A model generated the notes under the pieces. That model saw nothing but the letters and a program-made list of their open reading frames with translations, made no database searches and had not been told where the DNA came from. Source: Calothrix sp. FI2-JRJ7 (GTDB lineage Bacteria; Cyanobacteriota; Cyanobacteriia; Cyanobacteriales; Nostocaceae). Taken from it: a DNA stretch of 64,000 nucleotides. Position 1 is the first letter of the stretch. Every line of letters starts with the position of its first letter. The stretch is taken from positions 186,001-250,000 of the forward strand of contig JAHHGX010000064.1 in the NCBI GenBank assembly GCA_019359675.1, given 5' to 3'. Position numbers and translations under genes: made by a program. Shown one piece after another: positions 19,695-28,316 of the stretch.

Positions 19695-19761
19695 AACACT
19701 CTTACGGTGACTCATTTGCTAAAATCAATTTCAACTTTGGATACAAAAGATTTATTTGTAG

Positions 19762-20532
19762 ATGATTAATCCACGTAAGAACCAACTCAAGCAAAAACTC
19801 CAACGGGGTGAGGTCGTTATCGGCCCGTTTGTCAACTGTGCTGATCCAACATTTATTGAAATTTGTGGATACGCAGGATTTGACTTTGCTGTGATTGATA
19901 TGGAGCATAGTCCTATGCACACCCTAGCTGCGGAAAATCTCTGTCGTGCTGCGGAGTGTGCGGGAATCTCACCAGTAGTCCGCGTTCGTAAAAATGATGC
20001 ACCGCAAATTCAACGCGCGTTAGATATTGGTAGTGCTGGTGTGCAGGTGCCCCAAATTGAAACTCAACAAGATGCAAGTGCCTGTGTCAGAGCAGCTAAG
20101 TACAGTCCATTAGGTGCGAGGGGTCTTTCATTTGGTACACGCGCGGGTATGTACACCGCAGCTGGGACGCTCATTACAGACCAACTCAACCAAGAGTCTT
20201 TGGTAGTTGTTCACGTTGAAGGTAAACGTGGTGTGGAGAATATTACAGAGATTGTTAGTGTCCCCCACATTGATGTGATTTTTCTTGGTCCCTACGATTT
20301 ATCCCAATCATTGGGAATTCCTGGTCAAGTGGGGGATCAACGGGTAATTAACCTTATGCAGCAATGTATTACCACTATTCGCAATGCTGGTAAAGTTGTG
20401 GGTACTTTTGCCGACAACCCGGAAGTTGCCAAACGGTGGATAGATGCAGGCATTGGGTACATAGGTTTGGGTGTCGATGTTAGTATCTTTTTACGAGCCT
20501 GTGAAGCCTTGGTGAAAGCAGTCAAGGACTGA
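19762..20532 (+). CDS. HpcH/HpaI family aldolase
   Basis: 256 residues, a normal length for class II metal-dependent aldolases of the HpaI type, which cleave or form 4-hydroxy-2-oxo acids using pyruvate enolate. Seen: FDFAVIDMEHSPMH, GSAGVQVPQIETQQDA (metal and substrate loop), GARGLSFGTRAGMY, VHVEGKRGVENI and FLGPYDLSQSLGIPGQ. The residue order fits 2,4-dihydroxyhept-2-enedioate and 4-hydroxy-2-oxovalerate aldolases. No aromatic degradation genes are nearby, so the true substrate is unknown. The acidic residue usually in V-M-I-E appears as HVEGKRG, consistent with the family glutamate. Confidence 0.88.
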   Translation: MINPRKNQLKQKLQRGEVVIGPFVNCADPTFIEICGYAGFDFAVIDMEHSPMHTLAAENLCRAAECAGISPVVRVRKNDAPQIQRALDIGSAGVQVPQIETQQDASACVRAAKYSPLGARGLSFGTRAGMYTAAGTLITDQLNQESLVVVHVEGKRGVENITEIVSVPHIDVIFLGPYDLSQSLGIPGQVGDQRVINLMQQCITTIRNAGKVVGTFADNPEVAKRWIDAGIGYIGLGVDVSIFLRACEALVKAVKD

Positions 20533-20805
20533 TGACTTAAGTAAACTTTGGTAGGAATAAATACAAAATTATCTCTTACTAATCGCATAAGAATTTAAAA
20601 TAACAACCCTCTTGTTCCCAAGCACAAAGAGCGCTGCCAGCTTGGCGCATCTGTTAAGAAATGTAAACAAAAATATATATCAGAAAATGGAAAAATATGT
20701 AGTGTAATTCGCGACTTTTTTATAAAAAAATAGTTATAATAAATTTTATAGTTTCCCAAAAATAAAAATTTGATTGGGAAATCTGAATATAAAAGGAGAT
20801 ACCCC

Positions 20806-21474
20806 ATGCAAAAAGTAGGGGCATTAACGGAATTGGAATATGCTTTTCTGTTTACCTTAAGAAAAGTAAATTCAATTAAACTAGAGGGATTTAAACCATT
20901 TTTTAACGACTTGCCTGTAGACCCTTATATCAAAGGTAATTATCGTTTGAGAAGGTTATCTCGATTTATAGCTTCTAAAGATAGTGTAATTAAGTTACCG
21001 AAAGGCTATTTTTATCAATCGAAGGAATATAATCCATTAGTAGGTGACATCAGAAGAGAGTTTGCAGAATTAGATGATGCACTTATAGAACTTGATATCT
21101 TTAAAAATTTGGTTTTAGCGTTTAGTGATTCTTGTAAACTTCATCCTGAAGCAGAAATAGGAGTGCATCAGATTAGAATTACCTGTTCACCTGATAATTC
21201 GGGTAATCCTGCACCAGAAGGTATTCATAGAGATGGGACTAATTTTATCGGTATCTTCTCTGTTGATCGAGAAAATGTCCAAGGTGGAGAAACCCATCTA
21301 TATATAAATAGAAAAGAGAATCCCGTTTTTAGTAAAGTCCTGAATCCAGGAGAGCTATTATTAGTTAATGACCATAAATTTTTCCACTTTACAACTCCTA
21401 TAAAGCCTATAGTTGAAGCGAAAGGAATTAGAGATGTTTTTGTATTGACTTCTCCAAGTTTGCTTTCTGATTGA
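20806..21474 (+). CDS. 2-oxoglutarate/Fe(II) dioxygenase family protein (2OG-Fe_Oxy_2 type)
   Basis: 222 residues from the ATG at 20806, which has the ribosome site AAGGAG 10 bases upstream (20791-20796); an earlier in-frame ATG at 20770 precedes that site and is rejected. The core reads VHQIRITCS, then PEGIHRDGTNFIGIFSV with the iron-binding H-x-D, GGETHLY, and the distal histidine in LVNDHKFFHFTTPI, followed by RDVFVLTSP. This is the layout of the family that includes the L-isoleucine 4-hydroxylase of Bacillus. A free amino acid hydroxylase role is possible but not shown. It stands alone, with A+T-rich DNA on both sides. Confidence 0.8.
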   Translation: MQKVGALTELEYAFLFTLRKVNSIKLEGFKPFFNDLPVDPYIKGNYRLRRLSRFIASKDSVIKLPKGYFYQSKEYNPLVGDIRREFAELDDALIELDIFKNLVLAFSDSCKLHPEAEIGVHQIRITCSPDNSGNPAPEGIHRDGTNFIGIFSVDRENVQGGETHLYINRKENPVFSKVLNPGELLLVNDHKFFHFTTPIKPIVEAKGIRDVFVLTSPSLLSD

Positions 21475-21545
21475 TAGTTAACAACTTCTAAAGATAAGGC
21501 ACCTATTTTCACGCTTCTGTTCTGCCAAAAATTTGTATATTATTT

Positions 21546-21794
21546 TTAAGTTCTACCACTACGCGCGCATCGTACTAATTTCCTAGATTCAAACATTAAT
21601 AAACCCAAATTAGCAATACCCAACGTAAAAGCTATTGCCCCTATTACCCCATGTAATTCTGGGGTTTTTCTCATTTGTTCATCCCAAGCAAGCCAAAGAA
21701 CAGGAAAAGTGTGTATTGCTCCTGCTGCTATCAAGGCGATTGCAGCTAATAATTTTATATAGTGTATAATAAAGAACTTTGTATTACGTAACAA
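21546..21794 (-). CDS. Small membrane protein, unknown
   Basis: 82 residues with two predicted membrane helices (about 9-30, HYIKLLAAIALIAAGAIH, and about 48-67, GVIGAIAFTLGIANLGLLMF) joined by a charged loop, and a basic C-terminus (RKLVRCARSGR). No family recognised. It is isolated between the oxygenase gene and a decayed methyltransferase-like gene; start and expression are uncertain. Confidence 0.5.
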   Translation of the reverse strand: MLRNTKFFIIHYIKLLAAIALIAAGAIHTFPVLWLAWDEQMRKTPELHGVIGAIAFTLGIANLGLLMFESRKLVRCARSGRT

Positions 21795-21895
21795 GTTTCC
21801 ACCATATATGTATTAAATTAAATCATACTTACATGGGGGAATGATAGAAATCCGATTGATTTGCCATTAAAAACATAAATTTTTAAACTACTTAA

Positions 21896-22297
21896 ATGCC
21901 AAGTGAAATTAGTTACAAAGCAGATTTTTCTGAAATTCGCTATGCCCAGTGTTGGGAGGATGCTGATATACTGTTGGATGCTCTAGATATTCAGCCTGGT
22001 GACGTTTGCTTATCTATTGCCTCTGCTGGTGATAATACCCTAGCAATGTTAAGCCAAAGTCCAGCTAGAGTAATTGCAGTAGACATTAATCCTGCACAAA
22101 TTGCCTGCTTAGAGTTACGAGTTGCAGCTTACCGAGAACTTAGTCATCCTGAATTACTGGTGTTAATTGGCTCACTGCCTGGAGACGGCGCCTATAGAAT
22201 TAGTTTATATCATCGTTGTCGCCCTCAGCTATCTATAGTTACCCGTGAATTTTGGAATAAACATAGCAGAGCAATCGCGCACATACTGCTCGGTTAA
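21896..22297 (+). pseudogene. BtaA/DUF3419-like gene interrupted by a MITE
   Basis: The first 128 codons match the DUF3419 family (BtaA-type aminocarboxypropyl transferases acting on diacylglycerol, or relatives): IRYAQCWEDADILLDAL, LSIASAGDNTLAML (SAM-binding), VIAVDINPAQIACLELR and EFWNKHSRAIAH. The family protein is about 350 residues or longer. Here the reading runs into the 16-bp terminal repeat of an 87-bp element at 22283 and stops inside it. After the element only IGCE remains before the next stop codon, and the rest of the gene is gone. It is therefore a remnant: interrupted, then truncated. Confidence 0.8.
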
Positions 22298-22369
22298 GGA
22301 AATAAAGCAGGCTGAAACCCTTAATATTGCATTGTTTTTCATACCTAAAAAGGCTTAACCGAGCAGTAT
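22283..22369. mobile_element. 87-bp MITE with 16-bp perfect terminal inverted repeats
   Basis: ATACTGCTCGGTTAAG (22283-22298) and CTTAACCGAGCAGTAT (22354-22369) are exact inverted repeats. The 55-base interior is A+T-rich without coding capacity. It is inserted in the BtaA-like gene. A target-site duplication is not certain; the flanks are GCGCAC on the left and TGGGTGCG on the right. The repeat ends are not related to those of the 4247-4414 element, so this is a second family. Confidence 0.85.
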
Positions 22370-22425
22370 TGGGTGCGAGATATAACTTAACGCGCGTAGT
22401 ATTAACAGTTGATTTGTAGATAAAT

Positions 22426-22665
22426 TTACTTATCCTCGTCAGATAGTGGTGCATCAAGATCAACATCAATGCCCGTAACTAAAGACTGAGCGCGGTTGAA
22501 TAATTCAGAAGTGATTGGATGAATATGAGTCGGATTATTTTCAATATCTTGAGCAAGAAAACTCAAAAACTTTCCGAGTGCGGGGTCATTATGTTCTTGG
22601 TCAGCCTTCGACATAATTACTCGACCATCGAGTTGAAGAGTGTAAAGAATTTTATTATACTTGTT
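22426..22665 (-). pseudogene. C-terminal part of a PrlF/AbrB-type antitoxin
   Basis: From the ATG at 22614 the sequence gives 62 residues: DPALGKFLSFLAQDIENNP, then SELFNRAQSLVTGIDVDLDA and PLSDEDK. This matches the C-terminal, toxin-contacting part of PrlF-type antitoxins. The open frame continues upstream without ATG to 22665 and reads ILYTLQLDGRVIMSKAD, which is the end of the usual AbrB DNA-binding domain. A stop codon then cuts it. So the DNA-binding half is lost and the ATG used by a gene finder is probably internal. No YhaV-type toxin gene is adjacent. Confidence 0.65.
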
Positions 22666-22757
22666 TTACTATAGCAGTATTTGATTGATTCCGAGCTAAA
22701 ATAATTTTAATGAATTTATGAAAAATAACCAAGCTATTCTTACTATAATTATAGTTT

Positions 22758-23363
22758 ATGACTTATACACCGCCTAAACTTTTAACTTTTGAGCAATTTC
22801 TAACTGAATATGCAGATAACCCTCAGTATGAACTAATTGATGGAGAGCTACGTGACATGGAACCGACGGGTCCTCATGAAGATGTCTCAGGAAATATTGC
22901 TGGTAGAGTTTATAGCGAAATTTATCGTTTGAATTTAAACTGGCTAATTCCAAGAACCTGTTTAATTAAACCACCATACGCCGAAGCAACGGCACTACGT
23001 CCTGACGTAATTGTTTTAGATAGAGCAAAACTGAGTCAAGAACCCCTGTGGCAAAGAGAACCTATAATTTGTAATGGTGCCACAATTAAATTTGTTGCCG
23101 AAGTTGTTAGCACTAACTGGCAAGATGACTACGCTAGAAAAGTAGAAGAATATGCTTTTCTTGAAATTGAAGAGTATTGGATTGTAGATTTTCGGGGTCT
23201 AGGTGGTTTAGAATTCATCGGCAGCCCAAAACAACCTACTTTTACAGTTTGCCAGCTAGTTAATGGTAGATATCAAAAGCAACAGTATCGCTTGAAAGAT
23301 AAAATTACCTCTAGCCTTTTCCCAAACTTGCAGCTTAAACTCGAAGACCTTATGCCACAATAA
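22758..23363 (+). CDS. Uma2 family endonuclease (DUF820)
   Basis: 201 residues of the Uma2/DUF820 restriction-endonuclease-like fold, which is strongly multiplied in cyanobacteria. Visible: FEQFLTEYADNPQYELIDGE, the second block LRPDVIVLDRAK, and the catalytic-type strand FVAEVVSTNWQDDYARKVEEY, with E, D and K of the PD-(D/E)XK pattern, then EYWIVDF. Length is normal and the frame intact. The biological role of the family is not known; many copies sit alone, as here, next to a xisI remnant. Confidence 0.88.
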   Translation: MTYTPPKLLTFEQFLTEYADNPQYELIDGELRDMEPTGPHEDVSGNIAGRVYSEIYRLNLNWLIPRTCLIKPPYAEATALRPDVIVLDRAKLSQEPLWQREPIICNGATIKFVAEVVSTNWQDDYARKVEEYAFLEIEEYWIVDFRGLGGLEFIGSPKQPTFTVCQLVNGRYQKQQYRLKDKITSSLFPNLQLKLEDLMPQ

Positions 23364-23430
23364 AGACAAAATAAAAAAATTTGTTAAATAATTATGACAC
23401 AAGTATCTCTACGAGTAAGAGAAGCCTTAG

Positions 23431-23704
23431 AGTTATGCTCATTCCTTACCTGCTTATGGTGAATTTGAAGTTGAAACTATTTTCGATACGCAACGAAATC
23501 ATTATCAAATTGTACATTTTGGTTGGCATCATCAGCGATGGGCGCATCATTGTATAATACATTTGGATATTCGCTTGGGAAAAGGTATGGATTTTCAACA
23601 ATTCAACAGAGCATGATATTGCCGTTGATTTAGTTGAGTTAGGTGTACCAAAGCAAGATATTGTATTAGGATTTTATCCTCCTTATATGCGGGTGCAGGA
23701 GTGA
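23431..23704 (+). pseudogene. xisI: xisI-like remnant with a 1-base frameshift
   Basis: The segment reads LPAYGEFEVETIFDTQRNHY, QIVHFGWHHQRWAHHC and IIHLDIRLGK, then shifts by one base in the A run at 23579-23585 and continues as VWIFNNSTEHDIAVDLVELG and VPKQDIVLGFYPPYMR to a stop at 23702. This is the XisI family (fdxN element excision controlling factor), otherwise about 110 residues. The N-terminal 25 residues are also lost or scrambled. No xisH partner is in front of it. A single sequencing error could explain the shift but not the missing start. Confidence 0.75.
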
Positions 23705-24743
23705 TTATGCAGTGATGTAAACGAAGATTTTGTGTAATAAGTAACATAAATGTAGTATGTATGGCGCCTGCTTTAAGCTGGTTAATATAAAAGCTCTAAA
23801 CCTAACTGTAATGGTGCTTGTAGGTTATTGTTTACATGATAGTTGGTGATGAATAGTCTTTGCCTTTTTTGGTACCGTTTTGTTTATAATTATTCATTCC
23901 ATACTGCAATTCCCACTCGTTCAGGTAAGCTGGGGGGGTGACGAAAACCTCTGAACCTGAGATACAGCAATGGTTTTAAACGCGCTTGCCATAAAAAGAT
24001 AAACACCATTTTCGGGCTTTATTGATTCTATTATCAATACGCTCTGTACAAAAGTCTTATTTTTCGTTCGACTTGGTTCTAAATTTACTTTTATCTTTTT
24101 AGCGGTCACTCTTTTATAACCCTTGCTGCATAAGCCTTTGAAGCTAGATTGTCACCCCTTCAGTCAGGTAAGAGGATTTAAAGTTTTCTCTGATAGAGGG
24201 TGAGTGAGTCATCGTAGGTTATTAACCAGCGTTGGGAACAGTTTTGTACGAGTGTTGCAAACTTTTGATGCTCGGATGAAACTCCAGATGTTTAATCCAT
24301 CCGAAACATTGCAAGGAAAGCTAAAAAAAAGCCAAATTTATAAAATACAGCCAGTTTATAATCGTGGTCGATTTCTACTTTGGAAATTAGAAAAATAACT
24401 TCTATAGGACTTAGGCATTTTAACGAAAAATTGTCCCAAGCGAACGCAGTGTAATGCGGAACATTTGCCGCAGATTAGAATCTCTAAGATGCTACCCTTC
24501 GGGAAAAGCTTCGCTTTACACTGCGTTCAGCATGACAATTTTGTGGCTTATTTAATAATTGTTAAATGCATAAAAAAAACTTTATTTTTATAAAAAAATT
24601 TTATATTGCGCCAAATAAACGTAAATATACTTAAAAAATATTAATTTTTATACTTTTGGTGAACTTTGCCGAAATTGCGGTGGCGAACGGTGAATGTATA
24701 CATTATCCATGAATTGTAGGCGCCTCCTACTAGAGGAAGAAAT
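23705..24743. other. 1-kb region without a convincing gene
   Basis: Two short open frames (minus 23921-24109, 62 codons; plus 24204-24398, 64 codons) match nothing that I know and lack clear ribosome sites. GGGGGGGTGAC near 23933 and GTCACCCC near 24153 are inverted and about 220 bases apart, which hints at a decayed element. A dispersed inverted repeat lies at 24427-24542. The last 150 bases carry the promoter area of the M48 protease gene. Confidence 0.45.
24427..24542. repeat. Dispersed inverted repeat (CTGAACGCAGTG family)
   Basis: Arms of about 31 bases: AAAATTGTCCCAAGCGAACG at the left and, inverted, CACTGCGTTCAGCATGACAA at the right, ending in TTTT. The inner part holds a small GCTACCCTTCGGGAAAAGC stem. 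Related copies are inside the 4247-4414 element and at 42537-42585 and 63708-63786. Confidence 0.8.
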
Positions 24744-26738
24744 ATGTCATTGCAATCTGGGTTAGATGCCCTAAAAAGTGGAAATTATCAAGAAGCTATT
24801 GAACTGCTAGAAGATTTTTGTCGCGGTGAGAGTGCTGGAACCCCTGACTATGCGAAAGCGCAGATGGGGTTAATCAAAGCTTATCAACGTGTTGGTCAAG
24901 TCGAACAAGCAATGACGCTGTGTCAGCAATTGATGCATAGTGAAAATTCGCAGGTTTCAGAATGGGCACAGCAAACTTACCAAAGTTTAAATTCATCACA
25001 AGCACAAGCGCAACAAACTGGCGCCCATACAGCAGGACGTGCAGCAACTGCTGGTGTCAGACTCGCAATGGGTGGTGTGGGTGGTAGCTTGGCGTTAGCG
25101 TCGGGAGTTACTATAACGCTGTTATTTGGAATGATTTTTGTATTGGGGTTGGCGGTAGTGTTGATTTTGGGTAGTGATAATCCTACTCAAGGGTTAATAT
25201 TTGCTGTTGCGATAACCCTGATATTTAATACTCTAACTTTCTTCTTGGCGCCGTTTTTGATGGACTTGACTCAATCGTGGCTTTATCAGACACGTTGGGT
25301 TGATTTTTCGGATATTGAGATTCGCAGTCCAGAAACAGCGCGCGTACTGCGTCGAGTTTGTCAGCAGAAAAATCTCAAAATGCCACGCTTGGGAATCATT
25401 AGTGACAATAATCCAACGGCATTTACTTACGGTTCATTACCGAACAGCGCGCGTTTAGTTGTGAGTGAAGGACTGTTTAAATACTTAGATGATGACGAAA
25501 TTGCTACTGTTTACGCTCATGAATTAGGACACATTGTCCATTGGGATTTTGCTGTGATGACCGTTGCATCTACTTTAGTGCAAATGTGTTACTTGATTTA
25601 CGTTACGTTCAGACAATTTGGACGTGGTGGTGGTGATAATAAAATCAAAGATGCGTTGCAAACAGCAGCTATCACCGCTTATGTATTTTATATAGTCGGC
25701 ACATATATGGTGCTGTATCTATCCCGAACACGGGAATATTTCGCTGACCACTTTGCTGCTGAAAGTACAGGTAATCCGAACGGACTTTCGCGCGCTTTGG
25801 TTAAAATCGCTTACGGTATTGTTGAAGAAGGTTCGCGTAGTAAAGAACCTAGTCGCTTAATTGAAGGTACTCGCGCGCTAGGTATTTATGATGCTAAAGC
25901 TGCTAGTTCAACTGGAACTGCGTATCGTGTTGCTTCCGATAAGCAAAAAGTTGGGCGCGTTTTCCTGTGGGATATGTTTAACCCTTGGGGCGCCTGGATG
26001 GAATTAAATTCTACTCACCCATTGACAGGAAAACGAGTTCGTGCATTAAGCACCTATGCTGAACAATTAGGTTTAGATATTGAGTTTGACATGGGTCGAA
26101 TTGTTGCCGAAGGTAAAAATCTTAGCAAGAGCAAGTTATATGGTAACTTTGCTTTAGATGTTGTACTTTATGGCGCCGAAACTATTGGTTTTGTTGGTGG
26201 TATCATCGCTGGTATATTCTTGGCTGCTGGCGCCAGTGGACATATTGGTTTTGTTTTTGGCTTACCTTTGATTGGGTTGGGTATAGGAATACTTATCAAA
26301 GCCTTTATTATGTACCCAGACTTTAGCCAAGCTCAAGCAACCGATGTGTTAACTTTAATGTCAGACCCTTACGCGAGTCCTCTGCGTGGAAAACCAGCTA
26401 AACTTAAAGGCGAATTAATTGGACGCGGTGACTCTGGATATAAGTTTGGCTCGGATATGATGCTACAAGACCGTAGTGGTTTACTATATTTACATTACGC
26501 ATCACGTTTCGGTCCAATTGGTAATTTCTTATTCGGCATGAAGCGGGTTGAAAGCTTGATAGGTCGTGAAGTTGGAGCCACTGGTTGGTTCCGTCGTGGC
26601 GCCGCTTCGTACATGGATTTAATAGAACTTAAAAGTGAAAGTGGCACTGTTGTTAACAGCTACCACCGCTTTTGGTCACTTTTCTTGGGCAGCATGTTAA
26701 CAATAGGCGGTATTGTTTGTGTTGTTTTAATTAGATAA
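24744..26738 (+). CDS. M48 family membrane metalloprotease with N-terminal TPR-like region
   Basis: 664 residues, about twice the length of plain HtpX. Residues 1-90 are helical and TPR-like (ALKSGNYQEAIELLEDFCRG, AYQRVGQVEQAMTLCQQL). Two membrane helices follow (about 115-140 and 150-175). The protease domain has LPNSARLVVSEGLF, the zinc motif HELGHIVHWD and the third ligand region SRTREYFADHFAAE. After it come further membrane segments and a C-terminal domain (LKGELIGRGDSGYKFGSDMM) that cyanobacterial members share. It is expected to degrade misfolded membrane proteins with the active site facing the cytoplasm. The ATG at 24744 has AGAGGAAG upstream. Confidence 0.88.
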   Translation: MSLQSGLDALKSGNYQEAIELLEDFCRGESAGTPDYAKAQMGLIKAYQRVGQVEQAMTLCQQLMHSENSQVSEWAQQTYQSLNSSQAQAQQTGAHTAGRAATAGVRLAMGGVGGSLALASGVTITLLFGMIFVLGLAVVLILGSDNPTQGLIFAVAITLIFNTLTFFLAPFLMDLTQSWLYQTRWVDFSDIEIRSPETARVLRRVCQQKNLKMPRLGIISDNNPTAFTYGSLPNSARLVVSEGLFKYLDDDEIATVYAHELGHIVHWDFAVMTVASTLVQMCYLIYVTFRQFGRGGGDNKIKDALQTAAITAYVFYIVGTYMVLYLSRTREYFADHFAAESTGNPNGLSRALVKIAYGIVEEGSRSKEPSRLIEGTRALGIYDAKAASSTGTAYRVASDKQKVGRVFLWDMFNPWGAWMELNSTHPLTGKRVRALSTYAEQLGLDIEFDMGRIVAEGKNLSKSKLYGNFALDVVLYGAETIGFVGGIIAGIFLAAGASGHIGFVFGLPLIGLGIGILIKAFIMYPDFSQAQATDVLTLMSDPYASPLRGKPAKLKGELIGRGDSGYKFGSDMMLQDRSGLLYLHYASRFGPIGNFLFGMKRVESLIGREVGATGWFRRGAASYMDLIELKSESGTVVNSYHRFWSLFLGSMLTIGGIVCVVLIR

Positions 26739-26745
26739 TTAAAGA

Positions 26746-27300
26746 TTAAACACTAGCTACCTGGCGCCCAACACGAATTTGAATATCTGTATATTCTGGA
26801 ACCCAGCCAGCCGTGCCGCAGAAATAACGCACGGCTTTTACACGTTTTGCAGGTGTCAAAATAAACCAGTGTTGTGTACCTGCTGGAACGTTAATATATT
26901 CTTGCGGTTGCACTGTTAGTTCTACTTGACTACCATCTGGACGCACAAACCCAAAAATTCCTTCACCCGCGACTATATAACGTACTTCATCATCAGCGTG
27001 GGTGTGAATTTTATCAAATTTTGATAGCATTGTATCGAGGTTTGGGACTTCTGGATGCAAAACTATTAAATCTCGTGATGTGTAACCTGCACTTGCAAGT
27101 TCTTTAAAATAATGGTCTAGATGAGTTAGTACGGTTTCTTTTTGTGTGTCGTCTAGGCTGTCTTGGGATAGTAAGTGGTGTAATTCAGGGTTATCGCCAA
27201 TTGACCAATGATTAAGTGTTATTCCTAAAGGCGCCAGTTCTTGTACTATGGACTGTAAATCAGTAAGCTTGCTACCGTCTTCTTTTTGTAAAATCGCCAT
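26746..27300 (-). CDS. mtnD: Acireductone dioxygenase
   Basis: Cupin enzyme of the methionine salvage pathway; converts acireductone to 2-keto-4-methylthiobutyrate and formate with Fe(II). 184 residues from the ATG at 27300, which has AGAGG in front; an in-frame ATG at 27321 would directly abut the stop of the upstream gene and adds MTSREAN. The metal ligands are visible: KIHTHADDEVRYIVAGEG (H-x-H and E) and the later histidine in VPAGTQHWFIL. It lies 21 bases after the DUF938 gene, in the same direction, so they are probably cotranscribed. Other salvage genes (mtnX, mtnB) lie 15 kb away in this window. Confidence 0.93.
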   Translation of the reverse strand: MAILQKEDGSKLTDLQSIVQELAPLGITLNHWSIGDNPELHHLLSQDSLDDTQKETVLTHLDHYFKELASAGYTSRDLIVLHPEVPNLDTMLSKFDKIHTHADDEVRYIVAGEGIFGFVRPDGSQVELTVQPQEYINVPAGTQHWFILTPAKRVKAVRYFCGTAGWVPEYTDIQIRVGRQVASV

Positions 27301-27321
27301 GTTTGCCTCTCTTGATGTCAC

Positions 27322-27951
27322 TTATACTAATTTAGCGAATATTACTGAAAGGTTGTTTGCTGGCATTTGAAAGGTTTTCAGGAAAGAAAGATTTTGTGCG
27401 CTAGCTGCTTGTATCACTTCTTCTAGGTCGCGTACACCCCATTCTGGATTTTGCATTTTTAGCGATTCATCAAACGCTTCGTTACTAGGCGCCGTATGTT
27501 TGCCGTTTTGTTTGTAGGGGCCATACATATATAAAATACCGCCTGGAGGTAATATTCGATTGGCGCCTGCCATTAAACCTAAACATGCAGCCCACGGCGA
27601 GATATGAATCATATTAATATTGACGATGGCTGTTATTGGTGAAAAGTTTTCTAGATGCGTCTCTACACTCCAAGTTGGTAAAGAAGCATCTATATCAATA
27701 GGTTCATAGATATTATTGCTTTCTACTTCATGTAACCATGCTGCAATCGAAGCGCGTGCAACTGGGTTCGGGTCTGAAGGCAACCATTTATGTTTTAATA
27801 AACGTAGCGCCATAAATACCGCGTGTTCTCCTGTACCAGAAGCCACTTCTAAAAGTGTGCCACTTGGTGGCAGCACTTGCTGAAGTACTTCTAGAATCGC
27901 TTCACGGTTCCGTTGAGTTGCGGGAGCATATTGTTTTGCGCTGTTGGTCAT
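27322..27951 (-). CDS. DUF938 family SAM-dependent methyltransferase
   Basis: 209 residues, normal for the DUF938 family. Seen: QRNREAILEVLQQVLPP, motif I LLEVASGTGEHAVFMA, LPSDPNPVARASIAAWL, ITAIVNINMIHISPWAACLG, then PPGGILYMYGPYKQNGKHT and WGVRDLEEV. The fold is a class I methyltransferase. The substrate is unknown. The gene directly precedes mtnD in the same transcription unit, which might link it to methionine recycling, but the pairing could be local chance. Confidence 0.9.
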   Translation of the reverse strand: MTNSAKQYAPATQRNREAILEVLQQVLPPSGTLLEVASGTGEHAVFMALRLLKHKWLPSDPNPVARASIAAWLHEVESNNIYEPIDIDASLPTWSVETHLENFSPITAIVNINMIHISPWAACLGLMAGANRILPPGGILYMYGPYKQNGKHTAPSNEAFDESLKMQNPEWGVRDLEEVIQAASAQNLSFLKTFQMPANNLSVIFAKLV

Positions 27952-28316
27952 GTTTGTTTAATTAGATTCTCTAAGCTAGGTATTGCATTCATAACGGTTT
28001 AATTCCCCTTTACTAAAGTAGCAAGCAATATAAATATCAGACGAAGGAGATGTTACAGCATAAGACTAGTTTTATTAAATAGTACAAATAAATTATGTGT
28101 TTTACATTATCTAGATATTCTGAGCTTGATTTTTGTGCGCTTCTTCATTTTATGATGAGTGGTATTACTTGATTCCTAGAAGTCTATGGTTAAATAAATT
28201 ACTTTTTAGCGAACAGAGAAAAATATTTAAAAAAGCCGTAATCACTCTGGTGTCTAAGCTACGAGCCTATTCCACAATTAGGCTATTGATAGCAAAACAT
28301 ACCAGGAGTTAAAAAC
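27952..28316. other. 365-bp divergent promoter region
   Basis: A+T-rich spacer between the DUF938/mtnD unit (minus) and the PEP-CTERM gene (plus). Promoters in both directions are expected. No repeat, palindrome or RNA gene stands out. The PEP-CTERM gene has a ribosome site CAGGAG 9 bases before its ATG. Confidence 0.5.

Noticed and set aside
23921-24398. Two short open frames (62 and 64 codons) as genes
   Set aside because: No ribosome site, no recognisable motif, in a decayed region.
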